Part shown: in pieces, positions 26,401-37,831 of the stretch
Numbering within the stretch: position 1 is the stretch's first letter
How the letters are laid out: every line of letters starts with the position of its first letter
DNA from: Saccharina japonica
Taxonomy: Eukaryota > Sar > Phaeophyceae > Laminariales > Laminariaceae
Reading direction: 5' to 3'
Length of the DNA: 64,000 nucleotides
NCBI GenBank assembly: GCA_008828725.1
Contig: MEHQ01000681.1
Location: 186,001-250,000, forward strand
The notes under the pieces: model-generated
What the model was told of the DNA's origin: nothing
Seen by the model: only the letters and a program-made list of their open reading frames with translations
Databases searched by the model: none
Translations under genes and position numbers: made by a program

Positions 26401-29400
26401 ACTCCGAAAGTACTTTCCTCTGCCCACCCCTGTGTGCCGTCGCGGTGTCTATTGACCCTTTGGAGGCCCATGTAGGACAACCAAAAAAACGACAAGGGCG
26501 ATATTATCAACCATCTAGAAAGAGCGCCCAGCAGGTCGAGTGATACCGTGCTCCGCGCGTGTCGTGTACGTAGCTCCTTTCAGTCCAACCCTCCCCAAGG
26601 GTCTATGGTCATACGACTACAGCCATGTACGAGATGAGTACACCTCCCCCCCACCCCCCCCCACCCCCGACCCCAGTACCCAGGCTGACTTCGTGTCGCC
26701 GATGCTGTATTAATAGTAGTCGCCGATGCTGTAGTAGTCATTTAATGTGCATCAATTTTTTTCTCTCTCAAGCCCGAAAAGAGATGAACCCTTAGAACAT
26801 CGCACTAACATATATCCAACACTACTTCCAAGTAGTTTTCCCCCCAAAACGTGGTTGCCCTAGCTCTGCAGAGGTTAACGGGCACGTTTTTTTCCCCGAG
26901 AAACTGCTGTTTAGACGTCAGCCCACCTTGAGGTCCATGGTTGGCACGTGCCACACCTTGACGCTTGATCCGTAACTTCCGGTTGCCAAGGTGTCCGGGT
27001 CCTCGGGCTTGTGCGCGCACGTGAAAATCGTTTCAACGTGTCCCGCCTTCGACGCCCACGGTATCGCCCCGCTACCGCCCCCGTTTTGTCCCCTTCCACC
27101 CCTTACCCCCGCTCTGCCTTGGAAGGCGGTGTCTGCTACGGACACCGAGCCGTCTCGGAAGCCGCAGATCGCTCTAGGGCCGGTGCTTTGAGCTCCGGTC
27201 GAGTTCTCGACCGCCCCCGGCTGGCCGCGACAGAGGGGGAATGGGGGACGACGGGGGAGGAACGGTGCACTCATGTCATGCATGGCCGTAGTCGTATAAT
27301 ATAGCCACAGGCCCTCGCATCCCTACAATGCGGGACGGAGCACGTCGGGCTTTCACCGACCGGGCAGACGTTGCTTGCACCAAGCGCGAAGCGCCGTGAG
27401 GTGCTCGGCGCGTCGCATGAAGGGTGAACTGCATCCTACTCTAGCAATAAACTCTTGTGAGGCGAACTTTCTTGTACATGGACGACAGCGTCGAATGAAT
27501 TGGCCGGGACGAGGTACACTGTATTTGATTGGGCATGGACGTACTCCATGATCGCGAAACGCTCTTTGAAAGCTACCGACGGTGCTTTTGCTATTTTGAC
27601 GAAACCTGCCCCGTGACTGAAGAACGCTCGTGAGTGCAGCCTGTCGCGCTCCGCAAGCGAACCATATACATACGCGTATCTGCTGAACGTGAGTACATCG
27701 AGTACATGTGCATATCGCTTTGGTCGTCTAACGTCTACCGAATGATGGTAATATATGTAAGGGGGGGAGAGGTTTCGTTCAGGTATTTAAACCGAACACA
27801 CGAAATAAGTAAAGAGAGGAGAGGAGAGAGGGCAGGTTCAGGTATTTCGTCGGACTAATCGATACGGCGCTGACACAGGTCGCGGTCATGGAACCGGGCG
27901 ACCATGAATGTGCGCGACTCTCTTTCGACCATAAGTTTAGCGCACCGCAGTAGTACTTCATCCACCGTCCTTGTCAACCATTGTTGTTTGGTGAGACCGA
28001 TCGGCACTACGACATTGTTCACACGAAAATGCATACTCCTACTCGTACCAACGACTGTAGTACGCGACAGCACTTTAAGAACATGGGAGTTCATAAAAAT
28101 TGGCTCGGCTTTTGCACAAAATGGCAATAATAACGTGACTTGTGGGTGTGTATGGCACACCCTTTCTCACATAATAATAAGAACTTGAGCCTGACCCAAA
28201 AAACATACCATTCTGTCCGGGGATATAAGGATCGTTTGATGTTCAAATCAGAGTCCAAATAGTGGCTATATTCCCGACCAGAGTGATAAGTAGAAGGGCG
28301 CCGGCTATCTGGAAGCAAAACCAGTCGAAGGTTTGCTTAAGCGGTGTTGGGTACTGGCTGTTCTGCTGTTGACCAGTGATGTATTGGGTTTTCCAGGTTA
28401 TACCTGCGCTGGAAGCCAGGCCATGTCTCTCACTCCGCTGCCGGTGCTCCCGAGGCGAACGGTCCCGATGGAGGTTTTCTGCGATATGTTGAAAACTCTT
28501 GCGACTCCGGTCTTAGAGCTTTTCCCCGACGAGCGTACGGAAAAGAAGAATGGCGATGTGCGCGACGGTAACACATCAGCGAATGGGCGTGAAAACAAGC
28601 GGTTCTCAGTGTTTTGGCGTCAAGTTTCCGACGCATTGGATGCGCAAGCCTAGCTTGCGGGTCAAGCAGAGTATCGTTAGCTTTACAGGCGGGTTTATAC
28701 GTAGGTGGCAGAACTGCCGGGCCGAGCATACTGTCGTTATTTATAGGTTCATGACTGGACACTCCATTGACCGGACCATTGCGACACTGACCAGCATTCC
28801 GGATGTTGTGGGCCTAAAAAGAATGCGATTCTAGGAGCTGGTTCCAGAGACAGCCAGAGCTTTACCCCTTCGCAACTTTGCGCTTTGGTTTTTGAGAGTT
28901 GGAAAACGAAACTTGGCAGGGATGTGCGTCACAACACGAAGACAAAACTCACGACTGGCCTTTTTTGAGTTTTTGTTTTTTTCGTTCTTTAGGTACACTT
29001 TTCCATATTTTCTGATTTTTTTAGCAACTTTGACCGTTCCTCATGCACATGTTTTTTTTTTTTCAAAAAAGGCCAGTCGCTAGTTGTTTCGTAAGTTTGT
29101 TGCGCACAACCGTGTCAAATTTTCATGTTACAACTCTCAAAAACCAAAGCGCAAAAACGATTCCCGTGAGGAGTAAATATTCCCCTAAGGTGTCAAAATT
29201 GCTCCATACATTGTTCTAGTACTTCGGGAGGCGTTTCTTGTAACAGCCCCTCACGGCTTGCAAGTCAAAACAAGTGTCACGAACGTCTTCCTCTTGTTGA
29301 TGCGGTCAAGTCAACATGTCTAGTGTCGACTATGTCGACGGACTGACCGATATATGGCCTGATTTCAAATTGTCTTGATTTAACTATGGGAATATCATCC

Positions 29401-32400
29401 CTACGTGACATAGCGCCTCCCCAAGTAGTACGACAATGTCCATATCTCGCGAACTTCAACTCGCACGACAAAAATCGCTTCACCGATGTGTTCCCCTTGC
29501 TCATGCGGTCGTGTAGATATATTTAGTGTTGCAAAAAGCAGTGTATTCCGTTTGTTATTTCCCGAAGGTGGAATTTTACGCCTTTTCGTGGAACCAGCTC
29601 GTACACATTTCCCTTCCAGCCACTTGAACGTGGGCGTCAACGATGCTAAATTCACCGTTGATGTCTGCAACTTGAAAAAAAAAAACAGCACAATTTGCAA
29701 TGCGTCGCTTCGTCCATCTTCATCCCAATACGACGCTGGCCAGCATTCCAGACGTGTGGGCCTCAATAATGTGGGTTTCCACGTATTTCCTTTCAAGCAA
29801 CTACAGCAGTAGTGTGTATAAGCGTCAACGATGCTATATTTACCGTTGACGTCTGCTGCATCAGCAACACAGCGTAACTTGCACTATCTGTATGGTTCCG
29901 TCCACCTTCGTCACTCTGCCACGACATTGACCAACATTCCGGCAGTGTAGGCCTGAATATTATGCGATCCCAATTATTTTCCTCCCCGAGTCACTACGTA
30001 TGAGCGTCAACGATGCCATTATGATAACCGCAGATATCTGATGCACCAGCAACACAGAGTAGCTTGCACTGCTGCATTGTTTTATCCTATTTTTGTCCTA
30101 TCTCATCTCTCACCGAATAGTCGTGTCAACAACCCAACGTATATACGTACTTCTGTAGATACGGTAAGGGGTAAGGCGGGAGGAGCATCTACCGACTCGC
30201 AGTTTGACGCTCTCCTCTACGTGCTCCGCAAAAGTATATGTTCACCTCGTCGCCAAGAAGTTTCCAGAAGCCCATGCCATCCACCTGACCCCAGTAAGGC
30301 CTACCGCGCATCGTTCGAAAGTGGCCATGGAGCAGTGATCGGCGGCATCCCACAAAACGACAGATCCGGAAGTGTACCCAATGAGGACGTATGCGCCTCT
30401 GTGTGGATCGTGCCTGAAACATAATAGACGTGGGACAAGGTGGTAGAACCATGCGCCACGGTATTAGAGGGGGGTGCTTTTGGGCCATGCGTCTAGAGTG
30501 CGGTGGAGCTATGCTACGAAGGAGGGGGTACGTTTGTGTCATGCCTCTACAGTGCGATGGAATCATGCTACAAGTAGAGGGGGTATCTTTGGGCAGCGCA
30601 GCAGAGCCGTGCTACGTGCGGTAGAGGGGGCGCGTTTGGGCCATGCCTCTACAGTGCCGTAGAGTCGTGCTACGTGCGGTGGAGGGGGTGCGTTTGGGCC
30701 ATGCCTCTAGAGTGCGGTGGATTCATGCTACGGTAGAGGGGGTACGTTTGGGTCATGCCTCTACAGTGCGGTAGAGCCGCGCTACGTGCGGTAGAGGGGG
30801 TGCGTTTGGGCCATATCTCTAGAGTGCGGTGGAGTCATGCTACAGTAGAGGGGGCAAGTTTGGGCCATGCCTCTACAATTCGGTAGAGCCATGTCACGGT
30901 GGAGGGGTTACGTTAGGGCCATGCCTCTACAATGCGGTAGAGCCATGCTACGGTAGAAGGGGTACGTTTGGGCCATGCCTTTACAGTGCGGCAGAGCCAT
31001 GCTACGGTAGAGAGGGTACACCATAGCGACGGGCCTCCTCAAATGATCAACCACCCAGCTACGTAACCAGTAGCTTTGCCATTCCCTTCAGTTGTGTTCT
31101 ACAATTGGATTCGTTAGCACGTGCGTTGCGGTTATTCACAGTTGACGCCGGCACCTAACGCCTGATTGCGGCTCATCAGAGCCTCCTTTCGAACCGCCCG
31201 TCGCTGTAAACAATGTACCACACAGAAAAGAGCGTAGTGATGCATGAATCACCACTTGTGTTCTACTACTGTATTCGTTTTGTTTGCCTCGGGTGACGCT
31301 TATATATTATACAGACTAACGAGGGTCCTCACTTGAGGAACTAGCCAGTATATTTGCAACCCCGTCTGTGTTTTACTCGTATACCTGGCGCATGGGATTG
31401 TTTTCTTAAAGATAGTTGAAGACTGAGGTACATACAAGCCCCTCATCATATTAGGGACCTCAGAACCCTTTACACCTCAGACAGATCACGATCTAGGTCA
31501 TCTACAGATAGATCATCGTAGATCATCTAGATCCTAACCTGCCGTTTTAAGGTATCATTGGTTCTCATACCAGGTATACGTAGATACTTGTAGCAACTAA
31601 ATAACCAACAGATGCTGTGCAGGATCTGTGCAGTACACATTCAAACCAGGAAGCATGTCCTAGATAATGCAGACTATACGGCTCTCATCCGACAACATGG
31701 GCTAGAGCTAGAACCTACATATCCTACAGATCATACAGATCATTCAGATCATACAGATCATACAGAACATACATATCATACATATCATACATACCATACA
31801 GATCAGGAACATATCTGCCCTGAAAGACTCAAATCATATGCAGTGGGAATCGAGTTTCCGCCCAAGGTGTGGAACACATTGAGTGCCTCCTCTACCGTGG
31901 CATGGCTTATGGCTTACGGCACCCATGGCACCAAAACGATAACAACGCCACCGAGGTGTTGGCGCTCGTCGTGTGTGGTTTTGTGGCGGCATAATAACGC
32001 TGCTGCGTTGGCACACTTTATCGTTGGCCGGCCGGCCGGCCGGCGGTGTCTACGTACCAGGTATCAGTCTGGATAGCAAAGACGTGGTATAACTTGACCG
32101 TTTGTAGCCATCTAAATATCCCTCATGTTTTCCATCAGACTGGTGCACCGCAGCCGTGACATGACACCGAAAACATACCTAACCGGCCAGCAAGGAGGGG
32201 GGGAGGGGCGTACTCATTTGTCACTTGCCTTAGTCATTTGACCTTTGACCACGCATCCCTTTCGAGACGGAGCACCGGGTGGGGGGGGGGGTTGTACTCA
32301 TGCCATGCATGGGGGGTGATTAAGCGGTTACGCTGGTGCTCACCTAACGTCAACGACAGAACCGCCTTCGGAGTTTGGGAAAACCAGCTTGGTTTTTCCC

Positions 32401-35338
32401 TTGCCATCGGCTGCGGACGTTTCCGAAAAAGAGACGCGCCCATCCGTCCACCCGGTGGCCAAAACACCCGGCTTATACTGGCTCCACTGTGTGCAAGTCG
32501 ACGAGACTGAATCGTCGGTGGTCCTGTGCAAATGGGTTTGGATGGCGGAAACTAAGTTAGGTGTTAGGGCTGGGTGAGGTATGAAGCTAAGTTAGGGTTG
32601 GATGGAGGTAGCTAAATAAGGGGTGGGCGAAGTTGCTGAGGGCCGATGTGTTATTATCGAATAACGTTTTTTTTCTGATTATCCTGATTTTCTTGAAAAA
32701 AAACAGGAAAATAAAGGACAAAGAGGAATATCTTTCCTACATCAGGAAATTTAACAGAGGGCCAAAACTCAGGAACGCTTTCGTAGCATTCATCTTTTAG
32801 GGATAAAATCCTCCAGGAAAACATGCAAGTGAAAAAACAAGCCAGAAGAAACAACCAGAAAAAATAGGAAATTTAGTTTTTTCAGGACAGAATACTCTTC
32901 AATAATAACGGCCCTAAGTAAGGAATGATTGGCTCTTCCGGAAACAGTTTTTTCACCATATAGCGGGGGGAGAGGTTACTCTAGTTGGTGCTGCTGCCTG
33001 TTCACGTTAATTCAAAATTCAGAATGTGACTAGTGCTATTGTGGTACCATGGCTTCAAGGCCGAAACCTATCATCAACCGCTTCTATTTTAACTTTTGCT
33101 TTGAAAAAAAAGTTTATTCCCATGACATCGCGCGCAGGTTATGGGTCAGGTACGAGTACCTTCTGGAGTAGCCCTTGCGGAACTCCCCCGTTCCACGGTC
33201 GCCTTTACGCAACAGGTACGTCTCATTGACGCCTTTCGAAATCACCGCCAGGTTCGACTGGTCGGTAGGGTCCCAAGCCGAGCACGCAGGCGATGCACCA
33301 ACTTTGAACTCCATGATTCGTTCTTCCAATCGCACGTCCCACTGCGTACCTGAGCCATTGATCCTGCAACAGGAAAGAGGGGCGGCGGCGGCAGCGGCGC
33401 AAGGAACGTGCAAGCGTTTGGTCAACGATGGGCTTTTCTATAAGCCTGCCAACAGTATACCAGATACAGTACGTAATGTCTGTTAACAGTGATATTTCTC
33501 CCAACCCAGGTGCTGCCACTCGTGCTACGTGGCAAGGGATACTTGTCGTACAAGCAGCCCGTACAGGCGCGACTTGCACTTCGTCGCGCACATCATGCGT
33601 TGTTGATATTATACGAAGTACATACTATCTGCAGTACACGCTGTAGAAAGTGTTGTTCCGTTATTTCGCTGTGCGACGTTGTAAGGACAAACGCCGTACG
33701 AACATCAGGCGGTGTTTTTATTTTATTTTATCAGGACCAAAGGTACGGCGGGGGAAGACCGTCGCTGTTAGGGGTATACATATAAATGGCTTAGAGCAGG
33801 GTCACTCGCGCGAGTAGCTACCAAGCAAGTCCTCAGTTTGCGTGCTTCGTGTTGTCACGACGATATTGTATGCTTTTGAGAGAGGTAAGGGACCGCTTTT
33901 GAAAGAGGAACGGGGCCGCCCGCGCTACGTACGACGTACCAAGTATGTAGTGGCCTAAATCCGATAAAAGGAAAATGAGGCTACCCCCTACCGGGTGAAG
34001 CTCGGGTCGTAGTCTGAGCTCACCTGAGAACAAGCAACCTGTCGGGATTGTGCGGGTGCCACAGCAGGGAGTGGATGTTGCAGTCGTTACCACCCAGAAT
34101 GGTAACGAGGGAGAAGTCTCTAACGTCGTAAACGTAGGTAGTGAGGGTGGAGGCGTATGCCATGTAGATCCCGCCCCCCGCGACAATCTGCAGAACGGGT
34201 GGAAAGGGTGGAAGGGTGGGATTCAAAGTTCATGCGCGCACCAGGCGTGAAACTACGAGCAGTAGAATTACAGTACCGGCCAAGAAAGTAACTCACAAAA
34301 AGTCAGCCTGAACATTAAAAAAAACAAGAAAGCTTTCAAGCTATTAATAGTGAGTGCCTAAGCTTTAAGAAACTCTTAGCCCCTTCTTTGTGTGGCTAGC
34401 CTGGGCCCAAGGCACCATTCCTTGTGCACTTCTAGGAAAACCGTCTTCTCGGAGACCAAATAAGAAAGTACAACGCAAGAAATTGTGCTTTCGCGCGCGC
34501 CCAGAATAAGAAAGTCAGCCCGAGCCCGATATACCAGGTATGGTTTTGTGAGCGGACCGGTACGGCTGTACAACGCACGGTACGATTTACGATTTACTAC
34601 AAAGTAGTACTACAATTTACCGGCACCGGTATTTTATGATCGTTGTGTAGCAGTAGTATTGGCACTGTACTATTACAGCAGGTCACACGTTTCACACCCC
34701 TCCCGTTCTCCCCCAATGTTCACCCAGGATGCCAAATGGCCTACAAGGGAATAGGTACAGTACCCAGCAGTGTGTTCTTACGAAGTACCAGTACCATGAT
34801 ATTGCAGTGCGTAAAGGTAGGATTGGCCTGATCGATTCACTGCGCTTAATCAAGACGACCGTGTGTTGTTTTGTGTTGAAACGGCTCTTTTTGTGCGTGC
34901 CTGGTACGTACTGTATACTGCTTGTATGAGTGTGAAGCAATTTTTCCCGCTCGTGCGGGTTACTACAACGGGTAGGTACATAGTAAGTATCCAGGACCGA
35001 CAGGTAAACCCTTCGATGCACGAGAACAGGCGGAACCGAATTATCACGGTGCAGCTTGCAAAGCTGAGTGTCGAGCAATTTTTGGTAGTATTCACAGCTG
35101 ACGCACTTGTAATTACCACAAATCGCACGTACACCAAGCAGTAGGAACAACAGTGCATGCTCCGAATACTCGCAAATACCGTCGCCGAGATGCTAAGTTA
35201 GACCGCACGTGGTCTATACTACAGTACAGGTAGTACAGCAGTGCATACGAAATAGATCACTGTTGCATTTTGTGCAAAGGCGCCTACCTGAGATGACCAC
35301 TGCTGACACCCCGACGGGTGCAGTTTGACCTGCTTCAT
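20468..35338 (-). CDS. WDR17: WDR17 homologue, complete ten-exon WD40 protein
   Basis: Minus-strand exons: 35338-35288, 34187-34024, 33363-33160, 32523-32344, 30413-30246, 28518-28404, 27220-26927, 25810-25593, 25044-24832 and 24089-20468. All junction phases agree and the sum is 1742 codons plus stop. The start MKQVKLHPSGCQQW matches the WDR17 N-terminus. WD repeats follow, such as AGHVETIFTCAHKPEDPDTL, GALFGCDWCPGHANIIATAC, LASGSDDGSIIVWRLEPG and LLSGSWDGTVRAWDIRR. The C-terminus LLEDGETAMGLSEAVMWAKV then NPFSPLNTG is almost the vertebrate ending. The C-terminal half is helical/TPR-like with Ser/Gly-rich inserts, so it is longer than human WDR17 (about 1300 residues). WDR17 function is poorly defined; its build resembles intraflagellar-transport and coat scaffolds. 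The last exon (3.6 kb) is far larger than the others. The acceptor of exon 6 (ending AAAAG) is the weakest junction. Confidence 0.93.
26202..26278. repeat. Foldback element, family B copy 2
   Basis: ACTCTGAACGGAAATATAAG faces CTTATATTTCCGCCCAGAAT across about 35 bp. It lies in WDR17 intron 7 and is the cleanest member of the family. Confidence 0.65.
28207..28287. repeat. Foldback element, family B copy 3 (diverged)
   Basis: CATTCTGTCCGGGGATATAA at the left faces GCTATATTCCCGACCAGAGT at the right. It lies in WDR17 intron 6. Confidence 0.45.
28878..29154. repeat. Inverted-repeat element with long arms
   Basis: TTGCGCTTTGGTTTTTGAGA at the left end is exactly mirrored by TCTCAAAAACCAAAGCGCAA at the right end. 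The homology continues inward through ACGACTGGCCTTTTTTGA, so the arms are about 100 bp. It is non-coding and lies in WDR17 intron 5. Confidence 0.8.
29632..30080. repeat. Tandem repeat, unit about 185 bp, between two and three copies
   Basis: GCGTCAACGATGC recurs near 29635, 29823 and 30006, each time followed by a similar series (ACCGTTGATGTCTGC, GACCAGCATTCCGGA-type, TGTGGGCCT). A partial relative of the unit is at about 28785-28835. The array lies in WDR17 intron 5 and ends about 165 bp from exon 5. Confidence 0.7.
30435..31022. repeat. Minisatellite, unit 56-59 bp, about ten copies
   Basis: The unit contains GGGGTACGTTTGGGCCATGC followed by CTCTACAGTGCGGTAGAGCC. Because many units are 57 bp, one frame stays open and gives a spurious repetitive peptide. 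The array lies in WDR17 intron 4, just 22 bp upstream (in gene sense) of exon 5. The same family occurs at 42905-43200. Confidence 0.9.
31470..31830 (-). repeat. GATC-rich interspersed repeat, inverted copy
   Basis: Blocks ATCATCTAGATCCTAACCTG and GCAGGATCTGTGCAGTACA, followed by repeated CATACAGATCATACAGATCA, match in reverse complement the copies at 48985-49735. It lies in WDR17 intron 4. Confidence 0.65.
32195..32291 (-). mobile_element. LINE 3' end, 5'-truncated copy
   Basis: The minus strand reads GGTGCTCCGTCTCGAAAGGG, continues through the same sequence as the end of the LINE at 51330-51413, and terminates in a C-rich tail. It lies in WDR17 intron 4 in the same orientation as the host gene. 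A C-run also abuts its truncated 5' side. Confidence 0.85.
32636..32918. repeat. AT-rich inverted-repeat element, family A copy 2
   Basis: The ends AGGGCCGATGTGTTATTATC and TTCAATAATAACGGCCCT are inverted. The body is AT-rich with CAGGAAATTTAACAGAGGG, shared in inverse with the copy at 1897-2136. It lies in WDR17 intron 3. Confidence 0.6.
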
Positions 35339-36209
35339 GTAGGGCTGCGGTGCGCACACATCAGACGGTGTGGGTGACGCAGGCGAGCGTGGCCCCGAAG
35401 GGGAACAGGACGATGGTGGCGATCGCGTCCGCCCCGACCTCCGCCGTCGCGAGCTGTAGTTCCTCCCCACCCCACGCGTCATTATTGCTGCGCCCGAGCG
35501 TAAGCCAGCTGCTGGTGCAGTATATGCTTGGTATACCAGTGTCACCCAAACTTAACCCTAACCCTGCTGTGCCCTTTCGTGACCACCTATGGGCTAGATT
35601 ACGGCAATGCTACTACTGAGTAGTAGCAATAATAATGGTAGCTCAAGCACCGATAGCGCTGTGGCTTTCTCCGTTCTTCTCTTACGAAACGTAGTGGCGC
35701 GCTTGCTGAACCAAAGAGGTTGGGTACGGTCAGTGGGGGGGGAGGGCCCCAGCTAGCCCCAATGCCTCGATGGTGGACAAGCGTACCCAGCAGTGGTGTA
35801 AGAAGTGTAGGATGCAGGAGGAGCAGACAGAGGACGACGAGACTGGTCGAACATCGAATATCGGTAACAAATTCGAGCGTTTCAAAATGCGGCGTAATTT
35901 CGAACAGGAATCGGGAGACAAGGAGGCGAGTCTTTCTGGACGCGTCAAGGACTACTTAAGCCTTACAATAATATACTTAATTAAGTATATAGATCAGTCA
36001 AGGCGTCAAACTGCGGTCTCCTAGCTTTTTGACGGGAGATGGGAGATGGTGGAGATAGGAGGGGGTTGCAAAGCCCAAAACCAACCTGGTAGGGAGGAAG
36101 CAAGGAGCTGGGCTGGCCAGACTGACAGTTGACGCATAGCAAGGCCTGGTGTCTTTCAGCCGTCTCCCTGGCCACTATAGCGTGGTATCTCGGCCAAGCC
36201 GCGAAAGGG
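35339..36209. promoter_or_regulatory. Divergent intergenic region, WDR17 / ZNF511
   Basis: The WDR17 start codon (35338, minus) and the first assured ZNF511 ATG (36210, plus) are head-to-head about 870 bp apart, so the region should contain both promoters or a shared bidirectional one. I see no TATA box. A short telomere-like TAACCCTAACCCT is at 35553-35565. A 5' non-coding exon or extended N-terminus of ZNF511 may lie here. Confidence 0.45.
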
Positions 36210-37778
36210 ATGTACGTAGGGCCGGTGCGGAGGAGGCTCGGTGCGGACGATGACTTTTTCGAGGCAGGCAATGTGCAGCGGGCCCTCCTTTGCAAGCTGA
36301 GCGTTTTCCGGCAGGATGAGGAGGAGGACAGCACGGTGATGATGTCGGCATTCGAAGACGACCATCCGCGCTATGAGTGCATGTTCCAGGACTGTGGTGC
36401 GAAGTTTTCTTCCCTCAAGAGGGTGAGAGTGGGTGTCTCGCTTGTGCTTTCTGTCGTACCTATTTTCCATTGCTGTACCAAATATGGACGAAAATGTAAG
36501 GACAATTTTATCTTGATATTTGTACACCAACAGTCCTTACATTTCCGCCCAAAGTGGTACAGCTGTACGTATAAACAACCCTAACCCTAACCTAACGGAC
36601 ACGTATGATCCCTACGTACTCGTCTACTCGGAGCCGTGGTGTGTACGTACGTATCCTGCTGGAATCAACTCTGTATAACCCGAACGAACATGTACCCACG
36701 TACCCACCCTGCTGGCGTCAAGCGGCGATTGTGTGTCGAGTGCCCTGGGGCAATTGTCGATTGAATACACCAGTGAAATATTCACGAACTCGCGATGTAC
36801 GAAGTACCTGGTATACCGCCGTTGCCACGCTACGTACCCGTAAAGAGCGTTGAGTTGGCACAGGAGTGCGATCGTTTTTCAGCGCTCGATTTTTCCAGAA
36901 CGGGAAGGTTAAGGTTTCCATTACCGAACAAGCAAGCTGTTTTCGGAAATATCTAGTCGAGAGCCTTCCGGAAATATAATGTTCGGTAAAATAGCACCCA
37001 TACTGCTGTCGAGAAAACAAGCGCTGAAAAACGAATTCACCCCCACCCCTGTGCGAACTCAACGCTCTTTACGGTACTTGTCACGTCACGCCGTCACGCT
37101 ATCATACCGTCGTACACGTACGTGCAAGAGGACCATGCGGTACGTACACGCTACCAAGCCACACATTTCAGCGTATAACAGCGTGACGTGTACGAGTACG
37201 AGTACGAACACAACGCTGGGTCCCTCCCCTCCCTCGGTTTTCCGTATAATATGACCCCTGGATCACGCGGCCGCCTTATTATGTACGAAACTCCTCGGTG
37301 ACTCTTTTGTATTTTTTTCCCGTATGTGCCTACGTGCCCAAAGACGCCAGTAGACGGCAGTCTTCGGACCTCATCAGTCACATATTTAGGACCTCACACA
37401 CTAAGAACAGCATGATAGGTCTAGACCGCCGTCCGTTACAGGCTTGAACTCCCATTTCCTGACGCCTCTGTTTTAAACCGACTGATGCAACCCAACTATG
37501 TCTTCGCAGCACGAGGCGCACTACGAGACGTCCCATCGAAACCTGTGCAGCATCTGCGGCTGCAGCTTCCCGACCCACCGCCTCCTCGACCTCCACCTGA
37601 GCGAGTTGCACGACTCCTTTTTCAAGGCCATGGCAGAGCGGAGGGCGATGTACGTGTGCCTGGTAGAGGGCTGTCCGGACGTGTTCGAGTCCTCTAAGAA
37701 GCGCCACGTGCACCTTGTGGAGGTGCACCGCTACCCGAAGAGCTTCGACTTTAACAGGTATGCGTTTCTGGTGTGATA

Positions 37779-37831
<53 letters not shown>

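Noticed and set aside
28333-28653. Plus-strand frame starting with a signal-peptide-like MLKRCWVLAVLLLTSDVLG
   Set aside because: It lies antisense to WDR17 exon 6, which has homology, splice sites and correct phase; no downstream support for a secreted protein exists.
30435-31022. CRISPR-like array or repetitive protein gene
   Set aside because: The units are contiguous degenerate 56-59 bp repeats without unique spacers. The open frame exists only because many units are 57 bp. The host is eukaryotic.
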